A stretch of 64,000 nt of DNA from Ailurus styani (GCA_002007465.1 LNAC01000377.1:458595-522594); one strand, 5' to 3'; shown: positions 52,570 through 63,832, numbered from the stretch's first letter. The notes: generated by a model from the sequence alone, not told the origin. A program made the numbers and translations.

Positions 52570-52830
52570 GTGCACAAAGATTATGTCCAAGAAATTCATC
52601 CCAGCATTTTTTTCTGAGAGTGAAAAAGATGGAAACAATTTGAATGCCCAACAAAAGGGAAATGGCTCGATTTGGAAACTTGTACACAATGAAATGCAGT
52701 GCAGTCACTAAAAATGATATTACAAAGAACATATAATGACAGTGGTAAATATTCATGATGTGTAAAAGAAGTTAATAAAACAGTATTTACAACACTGCTC
52801 TATTTTTAAAATTCCTGACACAGGACATGA
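52570..52830 (+). mobile_element. LINE-1M 3' fragment
   Basis: 'gaaaaagatggaaacaatttgaatgccc', 'atggctcgatttggaaacttgtacacaatgaaatgcagtgcagtcac' and 'gtaaaagaag' match the ORF2 end region of old L1 elements. Frame is broken. Confidence 0.75.
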
Positions 52831-54139
52831 ATTTGAGATATCATTCGGTTTATTCTTACCGTCTCCCCCGTAACCCTTTAGCTCCGTGGTCACCACCCCA
52901 CATGAGAGTGTGTCATGTCCCCTCTGACTCTGGTCATTACCCCAGAGGGCAGTTGTCTGAATAGGATCAAAGAATAAAAGACACAACAGAGCCTGTACGG
53001 CCCCCAGCCCCACACACTTTCCTGAAGCCCCAGACTGCATAGGAGGGCATTCAGAAAACTCACGGCTCCCAAATGGGTCACTGAAGTTGGCTGGAAGAGA
53101 AGGGCAGAATTTTGTGGCCAGAAAGGTCCTTGGGGATGGGTGCAGGTCTACACTCAGTGGGCTTCGAACCCAAAGGGCCCTGTGCACCCGGACCTGAAGG
53201 AACTGGGAGATGGAGGCAGAGGGACAGCGCCTTCCGCACGCCCAACCCACAGAACGGGACAGAGAGAAAACTCCGATGGGGGAACAACCCTGAATGTGAC
53301 AGAGATCCAAAACCTGAAGTCATTGAAAAGTTCCCAAATAGTAATGACTTCAGTTAGAAATCACTACATTGATTTTTCTGCATCAGGCAGATCAGGGGCA
53401 CAAGAGGAAATAAAAGTGCACTTACAGGAAAAATCAAGTCACATCTGGGCGCCTCTACCTTGAGCTATGAAACTTCTTCCTGTGGAGCCCACAAGCACAC
53501 CTGCACCGGACTGGAAGGTCTGGCCTAACTGTGGTTAATGACATCCAGGGACGCAGGATTTCTAACTGTTCTTCTGCGGCTTTTTCTGAACTACCGGGAC
53601 CCCTCCGCTGCTTCCCTGAAATTCTCCAGGGTATGGCATCAGGACCAACAAGACTGACTATCCCATCCCAGCCCCCAGGAACAGGTGCGCTCACCTGAGA
53701 GGCCACCTCCCAGGAGTGAGCATTCCAGAAGCATTGTCTAAGCTTAACTGAGCAGCAGCATCGTTCCCACCATCCACCCACCTCCCTAACAACCTCCATC
53801 CTGTAATAAGCATTGGCAAGTATTAGTGGAAGACAGAGAAATACATGTACAGATGTGGCCTTCATCTCTATTTCAGAGCTGTTTGCCCTCCTGGGTCTTG
53901 GCCAGTGACGTTGTGTGACCACACAGGATTTCATCTCATCATGGTCAGAGGCCTCCAAGCAGGGACGCTTCATAGCTGTCAGGATTATTCCCAACGCCCA
54001 GCCTTACAGAGAAGTCAAACACCAACACCATGTGGAATGATAACTGTGCTGAAGGTGAAGAGTCTCGGCTCAGGTGACCTCAAAAGAAGGTCACCAATGT
54101 CCAGGCCTGAAGACAACACACGACAATAATAGGAAAGCT
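52831..54139. other. Unique DNA
   Basis: No gene or clear repeat. Minus-strand frames of 179-185 codons here have no domain and lie in GC-rich unique DNA. Confidence 0.35.
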
Positions 54140-54240
54140 GTCTTATATTGAGAACTTGGGACTCTCAGCTTTATGCTCACTAATCTGTACATTTTATCAT
54201 TTCATCCTATCACAACCCATGGATAGGTACTCCTCTTATC
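54140..54240 (-). mobile_element. MIR, left part of a split copy
   Basis: 'cttatattgagaacttggg', 'tttcatcctatcacaacccatggataggtac' then 'tcctcttatc' in reverse MIR order. The MIR continues at 54330 after an 89-base insert. Confidence 0.75.
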
Positions 54241-54329
54241 ACTGAGTGTCCACACATCCTGGTTTGCTTTGTGCCTGTTGCCCCAACCTTGTGGCCCAGT
54301 CTGGATGACCTCAACGGTCTCCCTAAGTA
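54241..54329. other. 89-base insert in a MIR
   Basis: Interrupts the MIR and is bordered by 'ttatc' on both sides (54236-54240 and 54330-54334), which may be a short target-site duplication. Phrase 'cacatcctggtttgctttgtgcc' recalls a short MER element, not identified further. Confidence 0.45.
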
Positions 54330-54430
54330 TTATCCCCCTTTTATAGCTGAAGGTATAGAGCCTCAGAGAAGTTAGGTAACTTTCCCTGGGTCACACAGCT
54401 AGAGCACTGGACGCAGTCAGTCTGACTCGG
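54330..54430 (-). mobile_element. MIR, right part of the split copy
   Basis: 'ttatcccccttttatagctgaaggtatagagcctcagagaagttaggtaac' then 'gggtcacacagctag' resumes the reverse MIR where the left part stopped. Confidence 0.85.
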
Positions 54431-54834
54431 GAGATGAGGGTTGTTAGCGAGCAGTAGAGAAGGGCGTGCTCAGGACAAATAGGCAAGGAAAGGACCACCA
54501 GCCAGACAGGGGAGGCAAGGGTGAGATCACCCCCTTCCACCTTTATTTTCCCAATATTTCAAAATAAACGTGTATTCCTTTTACAAATCTTCCCATAAAA
54601 ATAAAAAACCAATACAGTTTGTGATGGGGCTGCCCTTGCAGACAAGGACAGTGCTCATTTTAGGGACTCTTCCCCTCCCCTCCCCTTGTTCAAAGAGCAA
54701 CTGGCCAGGTGCCCCAGAGCCCTGTGCATCTGGGCGACTCTTTCTGTACCTGCATTGGGGGTGGAGTGGGCAGAGACACAAAAGCAAAGGCCCAGCATGA
54801 AGACCTGCAGCCCAGCTGCCGGTCCCCTCCACAT
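54431..54834. other. Unique DNA
   Basis: No gene or repeat recognised. Confidence 0.35.
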
Positions 54835-54925
54835 TCCCTCTCTGAGCCCCGTCTCCTTATCTGTGAAATGCACTTGATAATCCAGGTCTCACCTGCCTCC
54901 CAGAGTTCTGCCAAGAGGACCTGCA
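54835..54925 (+). mobile_element. MIR fragment
   Basis: 'tgagccccgtctccttatctgtgaaatgcacttgataatcc' is the forward MIR core. Confidence 0.65.
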
Positions 54926-55654
54926 GGAAAACCTGGGTTTAAGGATATTTTCTAGGAGCCCAGGTCACACAGGCCAGCTTGTCGGCATCCCTCTACCCCA
55001 TGGACATGGCCCACCTCCTGCAATGTAATCACAGAGCTCCCCCGGCCAAAGCAGCCATGCCCATCTCACGGTAGTGAGGTGAGCAGCAAGCAGGGCTCAT
55101 TTGGCTTGAGCTGGTAGGTTCTCTTTTTAGTAGGAAGGTTGCCATTCAGTTCTTTATTTTTTATCCCCCTCATAGAACCTTCAAGTAAGTTTAAACATAG
55201 TCTTCACCTGGGAGGAAAAGAAAACAGCACTCCGCTGAGGGTGCGATGATCATGTTTCTGGCCAGAAACCCCAGCATCCAATGTGGAAGGGGGAAACAGA
55301 CCTGAAAGGGGGCCACTGACAAGGGACCCCACGGTGCAGAACGCAGGGATGATCTTGCTTCCAGACCCCCCATGGAAGCTGCCCCTGCTGAGCTGAGGCA
55401 TTGCACACAAGCACCCAAACCTCCTTGGGGAGACAAGACTCTTCCCCAAGGGGCTCCCTCCCCCCTTTTAACTGAAGTCAGCCTGACAACTTCCCAAGGA
55501 ACACTCGCTCTAAAATGATGGAAGGACGGGGGGCCTCTGAGCCTCTGCAAGGGAGGACTCCATAAGAATGCTTGTCCCACAATTCCTATGAACAGTGGGC
55601 AGGGCTGGGTGATGGATGGAACACTGGTTTATTCAAAGGCTAAAAGCCCAGCTC
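54926..55654. other. Unique DNA
   Basis: No gene or repeat recognised. Confidence 0.35.
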
Positions 55655-55755
55655 TGGAACATAGAAGCGGCATGACATAATTTCCAAGCCTCAGTTTCAT
55701 TACCCATGAAACAGGACTATTAAAACATGCTCTGCCTCCATTGCAGAATGGGGAA
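55655..55755 (+). mobile_element. MIR fragment
   Basis: 'catgacataatttccaagcctcagtttcattacccatgaaacagg' is the forward MIR core. Confidence 0.75.
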
Positions 55756-56642
55756 GGCTCTCTGATCCAGGAACAGGTAGGGAAACTAAGGCCCACAGGA
55801 AGGGGTTGAAGAATTCATCTACTCACTAGCCCAGCTTTATCTCTTCTCCTTTATCTCTTGGCCTTTTTCCATGCCCTTAAAGAAATAGTCTGTTACCTTG
55901 TCCCCAGAATACTGTTCCTATCACAGCTAACATTTGATTCAAATTAAGTCACATAGTAGGTCTTAGCAGACATTTTTGTCCACAAAGAGGGATGCCTAAT
56001 TCCTGCACTCCCCATTCACAGATCCCATTCACAGGTCCGTCACAGCCATGCATGCACCGGTCCACCCTGGATCTCCCCTTCTCGTCCGTGGACCACCTAA
56101 GGTCAGACTTTGCAAGGATTCCAGGGCCACTTCGAGGGCATGGCTCAGAAGAAGCTCAGTGCTTTTCCCAGCCCAGCTCCTCACATGTGCACGCCTCTCG
56201 CCCCAAAGAAGCCAAGAGAAACAAGGGGACACCTCCAAGGGGACGCCATTTACAGACAACCCTGAACAGCAACAAGAGCAGGGCAATGACCTTCATAGGA
56301 ATCCCTCGTAGTAACATTTCAGCCCCGGCCTGCGACAGGCTCCACTGACTCTTGGACATAAATTACTTGTTCATTATCAGGCGGCGACATGGGGAAGGAT
56401 GTCGGCAGCTTGATTGTGTCTGTGTCCTGTGGCAGGCACTTGCGTTCTGGGCTGCCACTGTCCATGGTGCTGTTTTACACAGGCCGGCGCTGCTGCCAGC
56501 TTTGTGCCTCACGGAGGCAGCTCGAGAGACTGGGCTGCGTGGCAGGGAGGACACACAAGTCCTCTTGACAAGGTGGCCAGAGGTAAGCAAGGATGGAAAT
56601 TCAGCACCAATGTCAAGCCACAAAGAGCCTGACTTGAGTTAA
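55756..56642. other. Unique DNA with a MIR3-like trace
   Basis: 'ggtagggaaactaaggcccacagg' (about 55778-55803) is a reverse MIR/MIR3 phrase. The rest is unique. Confidence 0.35.
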
Positions 56643-56705
56643 TTCTGAGGGCAACCACTTACTGAGCTCTTGCTATAAGCCAGCTACAGGACTAAGTATA
56701 TTTAT
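56643..56705 (-). mobile_element. MIR, left part of a split copy
   Basis: 'cttactgagctcttgctataagccagctacaggactaagtatatttatatg' is reverse MIR up to the point where it is interrupted. The rest follows at 57168. Confidence 0.75.
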
Positions 56706-57167
56706 ATGAATTGGGACCCTTTGGTGGCAAATGACAGAAAACCAGCTCCAGGCAGCTTAGTTCAAAAGGGAAATGTCATGGGCATTCATGCAAATGGTGA
56801 AACCACAGGACAGGCAGGGATGATGCTGGACCGAGAGATTGCTGGGGCCAGGGATTCAAGTACAAACAGGACTTGCTCTCTCTCCCCACTTCTCTGCTTC
56901 TCTCCAGTGTGGTCTCTTCTGATAAGTCCCTTTCTCCACTGCCAGAACCATGTCTGCAGGCATCTTCGAGCTTACATCTTTTATCTTTACAACAGAGAAG
57001 AAAGAGGCCTTGTTTCCCCCAGCTAGAGTATAAAATCCCAAGGATGGACTCTGACGGGCTCCACTTGTTCATATGCCTCGCCACAGAGGCAGAATCCTGG
57101 GAGCTCTTCTCATAGAAAGGCGGGGGGACTCAAATGGACATAAACATCATAAAGTTTCCTCAAACAT
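56706..57167. mobile_element. Ancestral repeat inserted in a MIR, family unresolved
   Basis: Starts 'ttggtggcaaatgacagaaaacc' and ends near 'aaacatc'. The order of phrases ('cagcttagttcaaaagggaaatg', 'agcttacatctttta', 'ggatggactctgacgggctcc') fits a common mammalian ancestral repeat. About 460 bases, no coding capacity, younger than the MIR it splits. Confidence 0.5.
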
Positions 57168-57350
57168 CACATAAGTTTTCTCATTATTCTTCACAACCAC
57201 CCAATGAAATAGGCACTGTTACATTCCCACTTTGCAGTTGAGAAAATTGAGACCCAGAAAGATCAAACGATTGGCCAATGTCACCCAGCTAGAAAGGGGC
57301 CGAGGCAGGGATTGGACCCAAGTCAGCTGGACCCCTAAGCCTGTGCTCTT
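57168..57350 (-). mobile_element. MIR, right part of the split copy
   Basis: 'ttctcattattcttcacaaccacccaatgaaataggcac', 'gcagttgagaaaattgagaccc' and 'caatgtcacccagctag' continue the reverse MIR. Confidence 0.85.
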
Positions 57351-57934
57351 TGAAACATGAACCTGGCAAGTTGAAAGAGACTCAGTCTCAGAAGGACTTG
57401 AAGAGTTTGAGCTCATAGAAGGAGACAGGGTGGGATGAGGTGGGCATGGGTGTGACCAGAGCCCCTCAGTCCACAGGCCTGGTCTGTGGCATCCAAAATG
57501 GGTCTGTTCTATTTTCCCTGAAAGAACAAAGATCTGCTCTGTTAGGGCAAAGATTATCAAGAAGAGAAGAAGGAGGTGAGAGCCCAAGTGAGCTTGTGGG
57601 CTTGATTCCGTGGGCTCCTCTGGGCTTGACAGGGATCTGGTCTGCGAAGAACAGTACTGTGAGGGGCCTGAGATAGAAACCAGGCCTGTCCTAGTGTGGC
57701 CACAAGGGCCAGGGAGGGAAATGCTGCAAACCACCTCTCTCACCACTTACACAGAGTCTCAGATTGTCACAGACACCTGCAGCCAACAAGAAGCTAAAAG
57801 AGCAGGTCGGAGCCCCTTTGGCACGTTAGCACACATTCCACCTCTCCCCACCACCCTTTCCTCCCCAGCTCTCCTCTTCTATCAGCTATTTCCTGGAGTT
57901 GGAACCTTATCCAATCCCAGGGTAAGGGCCCGGC
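57351..57934. other. Unique DNA
   Basis: No gene or repeat recognised. Confidence 0.35.
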
Positions 57935-58036
57935 AGGACTGACACTCCGTTTACTGAGGAGCAAATTAAGGTCGAGAGACAGTGTGACTTTCCCAAAGAC
58001 ACACAGCTAGTGAGTGATTTTAAAATTCTTGTCATC
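57935..58036 (-). mobile_element. MIR fragment, interrupted by the following SINE
   Basis: 'ccgtttactgaggagcaaattaagg', 'tttcccaaagacacacagctagtgag' in reverse MIR order. The SINE inserted at its right edge. Confidence 0.8.
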
Positions 58037-58236
58037 ATGGGGCGCCTGGGTAGCTCATTCGGTTAAGCATCTGTCTTCTGCTCAGGTCATGATCGTGGAG
58101 TCCCCGGATGGAGCCCGGGGTCAGGCTCCCCAGTCAGTGGGGAGACTGCTTCTCCCTCTGCCTCTGTCCCTCTCCACTTGTGCGCTCTCTCTCGCACTCT
58201 CCCTCTCTCTCAGGTAAGTGAATAAAATCTTTAAAA
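58037..58236 (+). mobile_element. CAN SINE, older subtype
   Basis: 'cggttaagcatctgtc' variant, 'catgatcgtggag', CT tract, and 'gaataaaatcttt' tail. Perfect 15-base target-site duplication 'aaaattcttgtcatc' at 58022-58036 and 58237-58251. Confidence 0.94.
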
Positions 58237-58251
58237 AAAATTCTTGTCATC

Positions 58252-58669
58252 GCCATCAAAATCTCTTGCCCGGCCAAAAAGACCATCATTTATTAAAGCA
58301 CAGAAAAGTATTTATTCAGTATCTGTGTGGGCATAACTATGCTGAGCATCTTCCAAATCAAGAGAAAAGGACTATGGCATGTATCGGGGTTGGGGAGGGC
58401 ATGTCTGGGGTGCAGAGGAGAGTCCCAAGTGAAGTTACTCCCAAGTTAGTGAAGAGCTTAGAGGCTGGCTCCCCTGGGAGTAGACTCCGAGGAGAAAGTG
58501 ATGGAATGAACCTGCCAATGTCTGTGCCAGGAGGGCCTTCAAATGCCCAAAGGCAGCCCTGTCACTGTGCAGACGGAGACACTGAGGCCCAGGGGAGGGG
58601 CTTGTCCAGGAGGCTTTGCCTGCCCAAGGGCAGAGCTTCCTTAGCTCTTTCTGGGGTGTCCCTCTGAGT
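58252..58669. other. Unique DNA with a MIR trace
   Basis: Around 58560-58615 'gcagacggagacactgaggcccaggggagg' is a reverse MIR phrase. Remainder unique. Confidence 0.35.
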
Positions 58670-58860
58670 CCAGAGAAGATGTCCCTTCTCTGAAGCCCTC
58701 CCAGACTCCCTGCCAGAATGGCCAACAGACCCCTCAGAGTTTGCCTGAGCCTCATCCTCACTAGCTCACATGTGCTCGTCAGTGCCTGATGCTGCCCTCC
58801 CACCACACAGCCCGAGAGCCCCTGCAGGGCAGGACCCGAGTCTAGTCTGGTTCTCCCCTC
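58670..58860 (+). mobile_element. LINE-2 3' region
   Basis: 'cttctctgaagccctcccagactccc' and 'ccctgcagggcaggacccgagtc' are in L2 order. Confidence 0.6.
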
Positions 58861-59199
58861 CCACTACCCCCGGTGGAAACAGCAGTTACTTAGTAAGAAG
58901 TGGAGGAACAGAAGCTCCTCTGGGGTGAAATTCCCCTCCCAACCCCAACTCTAGGAAGCTGACCCTCTGCAGTGAGGGACTCCCAAATCCTGGCTGCAGA
59001 GCAGAACGGATGCAGAGAAGCCTACTGGGGCCTGGGAGGCATAGGGGCCCAGGATGATTGCAGCCAGCATGGTGCGGCTGTCACTCTGCAAGGTGGGGAC
59101 CTCCACCCAGCAGCCACTGAGGGGTGGTGAGGCCAAGGGACTGCCTGAGCCAACCACAGCCTCATTCCCTGAGCAGATTCAGACAGGAGCCCTTCATCT
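58861..59199. other. Unique DNA
   Basis: No gene or repeat recognised. Confidence 0.35.
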
Positions 59200-59285
59200 A
59201 CAGGACCACATCTCATTCCCTGGGGTCAAGCCCAATGCCCAGCATGCCAGAAGTACTCCCCCCAGTTTGCTGAATGAATAAAGAA
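59200..59285 (+). mobile_element. LINE-2 terminus
   Basis: 'caatgcccagcatgccagaag' and 'gtttgctgaatgaataaag' match the L2 end. Confidence 0.65.
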
Positions 59286-59319
59286 ACGCACAGAGGACAA
59301 GGGAATCAGTGAAGGAGGA

Positions 59320-59445
59320 AAGCCAGCATTGAACACTTGTGACAAGCTGGGTGTTACTCGTAGGTTACCTCACTGAACCCCCAACCACCATGCCCCAAAA
59401 GTGATTGAACTGAAGCTCAAAGAGGAGCTTCACGGTCAAGAACAG
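59320..59445 (-). mobile_element. MIR fragment, reverse
   Basis: 'cattgaacacttgtgacaagctgggtg', 'actgaagctcaaagagg' in reverse MIR order. Confidence 0.55.
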
Positions 59446-60539
59446 ACGGGGCTGCCTGGCCCCAGGCCCTCCCTTCACTTGGAGTCGACACAGAAAGTGC
59501 CATCAGGCAGGGTGTGACTCTCTTGCCCACCCTTGTCTCCTAGTGCCCAGCACACGGCCTGGCTCAGAGGAGATGCTCAGTTGGTCCGTGAGCCTGTGGC
59601 TGTGACCATGATGAGGCCCCCTGGTCAGCAGCTAGAGGAATTGAAGCAGGCAGGTCCCAGCTCGGGGCCCAGGGCCATGAGGCCTCATGAGACAGAGCCC
59701 CTCCCCACCAGCTGCTCCGGGCTCCCCAGTATTGGCAATCCTAGGAGAGCCGCCCTCCCTGCGTTGCTGGCTGAGGGCTTCAGCAGACAGAGTCCCTGGG
59801 CCAAGCAAACCCCGAGGTCCCCAAACTTTCCACTTCTGTAAAGTGCTCTGATCTTGTCAAATTGCTACCAGAGGAGTCATAGCTGAGTGAACACTTGCCA
59901 GGTTCCCGTGGCTCTCCTGAGAGCTGTCACCGTCCTCATCCATCATAATTGAAGCAGTCCACCTGCTCCGGGCCCATCTTTCAACTGCAATGATGGCTGA
60001 GATGCGATAGATGTGTCTTGTCATCACCTTGACTTTTTTGGAGAACACAAAGGTCAGAAGGGATCCTGGGGCGGGAGAAGCCCTGATCTCAGGGTGGAGG
60101 GCTGACCGCCTGTCCCGCTGAGTGCCAGTCCTCACCATGGCCATCTGCTACCACCCTCCAGAGGCCTCTCTCTATCAGGTATGGAGGAGAGCTGGAGACT
60201 CCCTTCACTGCAAGACCTCAGCTTCCTGCACCTGCCCGCTATCTCTGATTCTGCAGAAAGGCAAACTCCAGGGGGCCAGGTGGGGTCTGGGAGACACTGA
60301 CTTCCACAATCCCCAATTTGGGACAAACCTAAGACACTTTTATATGTGCGTCCTCTCGGTCCATACCCATGGACACTGGCCTTGGACCTGTTTGGTTAGA
60401 GAAATGGTTATCATTGGTTATCTGTCCTCAAGTCCATGAGTTAATGCCATGGGTACGAACAGGTGCAGAGACAAAAATCAGGATGCGTTGTCTCTAGGGC
60501 TCTAGTCCCAGCCCAGCCCAGGAAGTCATCTTCCTGCGT
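59446..60539. other. Unique DNA; 59835-60060 possibly constrained
   Basis: The middle holds repeat-free text with 'tccatcataattgaagcagtcc' and 'caactgcaatgatggctgag'. A candidate conserved element by composition. A short L2-like terminus phrase at about 59540-59585. Confidence 0.35.
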
Positions 60540-60660
60540 AAAGCTCTGCCTGCTCACAGTCCTGCCGAGAGGCCTCCAGGGCTCCTCTACACACAGAATA
60601 AAGACCAAACCCCTTGGCCTGGCACTCAAGGCCCTTGGCAATGTGGCACCCAAGAAGCAG
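60540..60660 (+). mobile_element. LINE-2 fragment
   Basis: 'aataaagaccaaaccccttggcctggcactcaaggcccttggcaatgtggc' is a strong forward L2 phrase. Confidence 0.8.
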
Positions 60661-61817
60661 ACAGTTTAAGGAAGAGTAGGGGCCTCTTAAAGAATCAATG
60701 CCCACTTAGTTTAAGAAGGAATTCATTTTTGCCACGGTCAGAGATGCTCAGAGGAACGTCAAGAGAAGAATGAGCTCCCCGCCTCCAGAGGCATTCAAGT
60801 GCACAGAATATCTCCTGGAAGGCGGCTGCTGGGGCCCTAGAATGGGTTCAAAGTGAAGAGGGAATCTGAACAGGGTTACTCTTATGTGTCTCCGACCTCG
60901 AGTTCTCTGACCATCACTCTTCAGCCTCATCTCTCTCAGTGACCACCTCCAGGCCTCACGCAGAGTCTTCCCTGTGGAGCGCCCTTCTCTTACTCTGCTC
61001 CCTGCAGTCCCCTCCTCAGCTACCTGAGCCAACCACACACTTGCTGAGCACTTACTCTGTGCGAGGGATACCAAGGTTACTAAAGTACTATCCCTGCCCC
61101 TGAAACCCCAACCAGCAGTCTCCCTGCTCCCGCCACCAGGGCTGCTGAGCTCAGCCAGCCCACACGACACAACTGCAGAGACCAGAGCGCTGCTCCTTCT
61201 CCCCACTCCTCCCATCCAGAACAACCGACTCCTCTTCCACCATCGGCTAGGAGCAGACACAGGGTTCTGTTGGCCCCTCTTACCCAGAGCCCCTGCATGC
61301 GGCGGGGAGGGGCACAGAGGAGCACCAGCCAACAGCTGAGGTGGGCTCGGCACAGGGAACCAAGGAGCCCCAATAGTCCCCAAGATCACCCTGGACTCCT
61401 TCCAGACCTCAGAACATTTGGGAGCCAGGCCCCTGGTCTCGAATGATGGTTCAGTGACTCGGGAAAATCACGGTTTATTCTCCTCAGATCTGGGTCACAG
61501 CCCCCTACTTTATCTGGAGAAGTCAAGCCCTAATAGGCAGAGAAACTGGGACCTTGTGCTTCACAACACCCAATCTATGTGATGCATGTAGCTTGAGATT
61601 TAAAGCCATAATCGTCTTGGAAACTTGCAGCGTTTCCCTCGACAATGGGATTTTTATCTGGGCAACATTATTCTCCTCTTTGGCATCACATCTGACCCAC
61701 TCCTGCCTCTCCTCTCCAGAAGGGTTCTGGAGGCCCAAGGAAGTACACACAAGCTGGGCAGAGTGGCAGGCCCTGGGACATGTGGTCCCCTTCCCTCTTC
61801 CCAGGCTCAGTGAGAAT
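60661..61817. other. Mostly unique DNA
   Basis: A reverse L2 phrase lies at about 61040-61105 ('gagcacttactctgtgcgaggg'). A 213-codon minus-strand frame (60748-61389) crosses it and is rejected. No gene. Confidence 0.4.
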
Positions 61818-61985
61818 CATACAGTACCTGACTCATGCAAGAACTTAATACATTTTGGTTGTTATTATTATTACCCCCATTTTAAACAGAGGAACACTGA
61901 AGGCACATCTCTTGTTGGGGGTTCCACAGCTGGGAAGTAGCAAAGCCAGAACTTGGGCCAGATCTGGTTCCGAGCCTGCCTCCGA
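61818..61985 (-). mobile_element. MIR-derived segment
   Basis: 'attattacccccattttaaacagaggaacactgaagg' and 'ggttccacagctgggaagtagcaaagccagaac' are reverse MIR. The left edge (61818-61870) reads like a forward MIR tail, so two copies may abut. Confidence 0.65.
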
Positions 61986-62164
61986 GCCTCTGTGGATGGT
62001 TCTGGTCAGCAGCAGGCACTGACCAGCCCAGGGTCCTCTGAATCCCATTCCAGTGGTATATTCCACCATGCCAAGATTACCAGGCCTGTTTAGAAATCTG
62101 AAAAACATCAAGACATGAGAACATTGCCTGATGACTGTGGCCTGGAAAATGTTATTCTGGCGGT

Positions 62165-62233
62165 GATGTTGTTGTTGCTGTTTGGGGTTTTTTGTTTGTT
62201 TGTTTGTTTGTTTGTTATGTTGTTGTTGTTTTT
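62165..62233. repeat. (TTG)n/(TTTG)n simple repeat
   Basis: 'gttgttgttg', then a run of 'tttg' tetramers, then 'ttgttgttg', directly visible. Confidence 0.93.
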
Positions 62234-62553
62234 TAATGAAATATGGAAGATGGCCCAATCCACAGTCAGGTGACCTTGACATTGACCCAGGGAAGACTGG
62301 TGGGTTGTGAGTAGCCAGAAGAGGCAAACATCAGAAGGAGGTGGCAGGACTAGGGTGAGACCCCAGCATCCACATTTACCAAAGTGAAACACTCATTAGA
62401 TAGTTACAACCAACCACAAAACTCTGCGATTCCACCAGGAAGTGGAAGTTGATGTACTTCCTGGTCAGCTACCTTTGGTCCCTACGAGTTCCCTGGGTTT
62501 TTCCCTCCCTGCCTGCTAGGTGTTCAGTGCTTGTCTCAGCTGACTTCTTTAAG

Positions 62554-62555
<2 letters not shown>
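62234..62555. other. Unique DNA
   Basis: No gene or repeat recognised. Confidence 0.35.

Positions 62556-62556
<1 letters not shown>

Positions 62557-62610
<54 letters not shown>
62557..62610. repeat. (GT)n microsatellite
   Basis: About 27 uninterrupted GT units, likely polymorphic. Confidence 0.97.
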
Positions 62611-62616
<6 letters not shown>

Positions 62617-62894
62617 CCTCTAAATTACCCAGTCCCGGCCACCCCATCCAGGGGCTCAGGTCCTGTTTCTTAATGATGATTGATGGCTTTGAAGATGCAG
62701 TGGATCAATAGGGTCTGAATTCCTAAACTCTTGACAAGAACTCACACACATCTCAATGCCTGCCTCACGAAAGCAGATGGGAGCCCTGTCCCTCAACCTT
62801 TTGCTTCTTCCATGGTCAGATCAAGCAGAACGGGGCCTCAAGGGGTCACTCGGAAATGGTTCCCAGGATTTGGTCTGCAGTGGGGCAGTGGTTC

Positions 62895-63010
62895 CTTCAC
62901 TCACTCGACAAACACTTAGTCATGTCATCTGTAGAGGATTGTACTTGGTGTTGGGGGCAGGCAGAGACGGAGGAGGGCGTGAGATGGTGAAGGCCTGGCT
63001 CCTACCCTAA
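62895..63010 (-). mobile_element. LINE-2 fragment, reverse
   Basis: 'ttcactcactcgacaaacacttag', 'gtacttggtgttgggggcagg' and 'ggctcctaccctaatgg' in reverse L2 order. Confidence 0.65.
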
Positions 63011-63064
63011 TGGACCTGGGCGCAGGGAAGGAGGTAACACCATCAATACCTGAGGCAGAGTAAG

Positions 63065-63285
63065 ACACGCTGAGCACAGAGCTCTGCTCGGCACTAGGCA
63101 TCACGCCCAGCTTTCCACCATTAACCTCTCACACCACCTGTGTCCTCACGACAAATCTTCGAGGAACTTATTGTTACCATCCCCGTCTTGCAAAAGGGGG
63201 AAAGCCCAGGTGAAGTCATTTGGCCAAGGTCACAGAGCTAGGAAGTGGTGGAGGCGGTACTGGGGGCCAGAGTCCTCACCGTGGC
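63065..63285 (-). mobile_element. MIR SINE, reverse
   Basis: 'gctctgctcggcactaggcatc', 'cattaacctctcacaccacctgtg', 'gggaaagcccaggtgaagtcatttggccaaggtcacagagctaggaagtgg' in reverse MIR order. Confidence 0.85.
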
Positions 63286-63319
63286 ACAGTTTTACAGGGA
63301 GAGATTCCCTGGGCACGGA

Positions 63320-63470
63320 GGGAGGAGAGATGTCATCAAGGAAGATGAGGCTTGTGAACCAGACCTCCAAAGACAAGTTAGGTTTGGAAAAAAAGGGAAA
63401 GCATTCTAACCAGGCCCTGTAACTGGAGCAAGGGCCAGGGAAGCAGGCAGAAGTTTGAGAAAGGAGGGGA
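63320..63470 (-). mobile_element. LINE-2 fragment, reverse
   Basis: 'ggaagatgaggcttgtgaacc', 'gcattctaaccaggccctgtaactggagcaagggcc' in reverse L2 order, decayed. Confidence 0.5.
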
Positions 63471-63639
63471 GAAGATGGGTTTGCACAGAGCGGAGGCCAC
63501 CAGGGAGAGCCACCAGCGCGGGGCGTCGCTGGGAAGGCGGCTGGGGGTCAAATGAGGCAAGAGCCCCGGAGCAGGTGTTCTCCGGAGTAGGGAAAAGGAA
63601 GCCAAGGCAGGTGAAGCTTCGGTGCGCGGGAGGAGCACC

Positions 63640-63832
63640 CCCAGGGCTGTGAATCCGGGCGTGCCCCGGAGGTGGCCCCCGCGGCCGGACGCAGGGAGCC
63701 AGCAGGGGCAAGGGAGAGCCTCGGCGGGCCCAGGCCCGGGACCCGCAGCTCCCGGTCGGGGGCGGGCAGGTAGCGGGGGCTCCCCGCCGGCGGCGGGCAG
63801 CGGGCAGCGGGCGGGAGGCTCCCCCTCGACAG
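63640..63832 (+). other. Candidate non-coding first exon (3' end defined by splice donor)
   Basis: The right end is defined by 'gacag|gtaagtga', a perfect match to the U1 5' splice-site consensus CAG|GTAAGT, with GT at 63833-63834. The left end is unknown; the start given is arbitrary. The open frame over it begins at a GTG, not ATG, and I see no ATG between about 63560 and 63832, so a 5'-UTR exon fits better than a coding one. The gene itself lies outside the window and is not identified. Confidence 0.4.

Noticed and set aside
52753..53994. Two minus-strand frames of 185 and 179 codons
   Set aside because: No domain or repeat-independent support. They lie in GC-rich unique DNA where long chance frames are expected.
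60748..61389. 213-codon minus-strand open frame
   Set aside because: Crosses a reverse L2 phrase at 61040-61105 and shows no domain.
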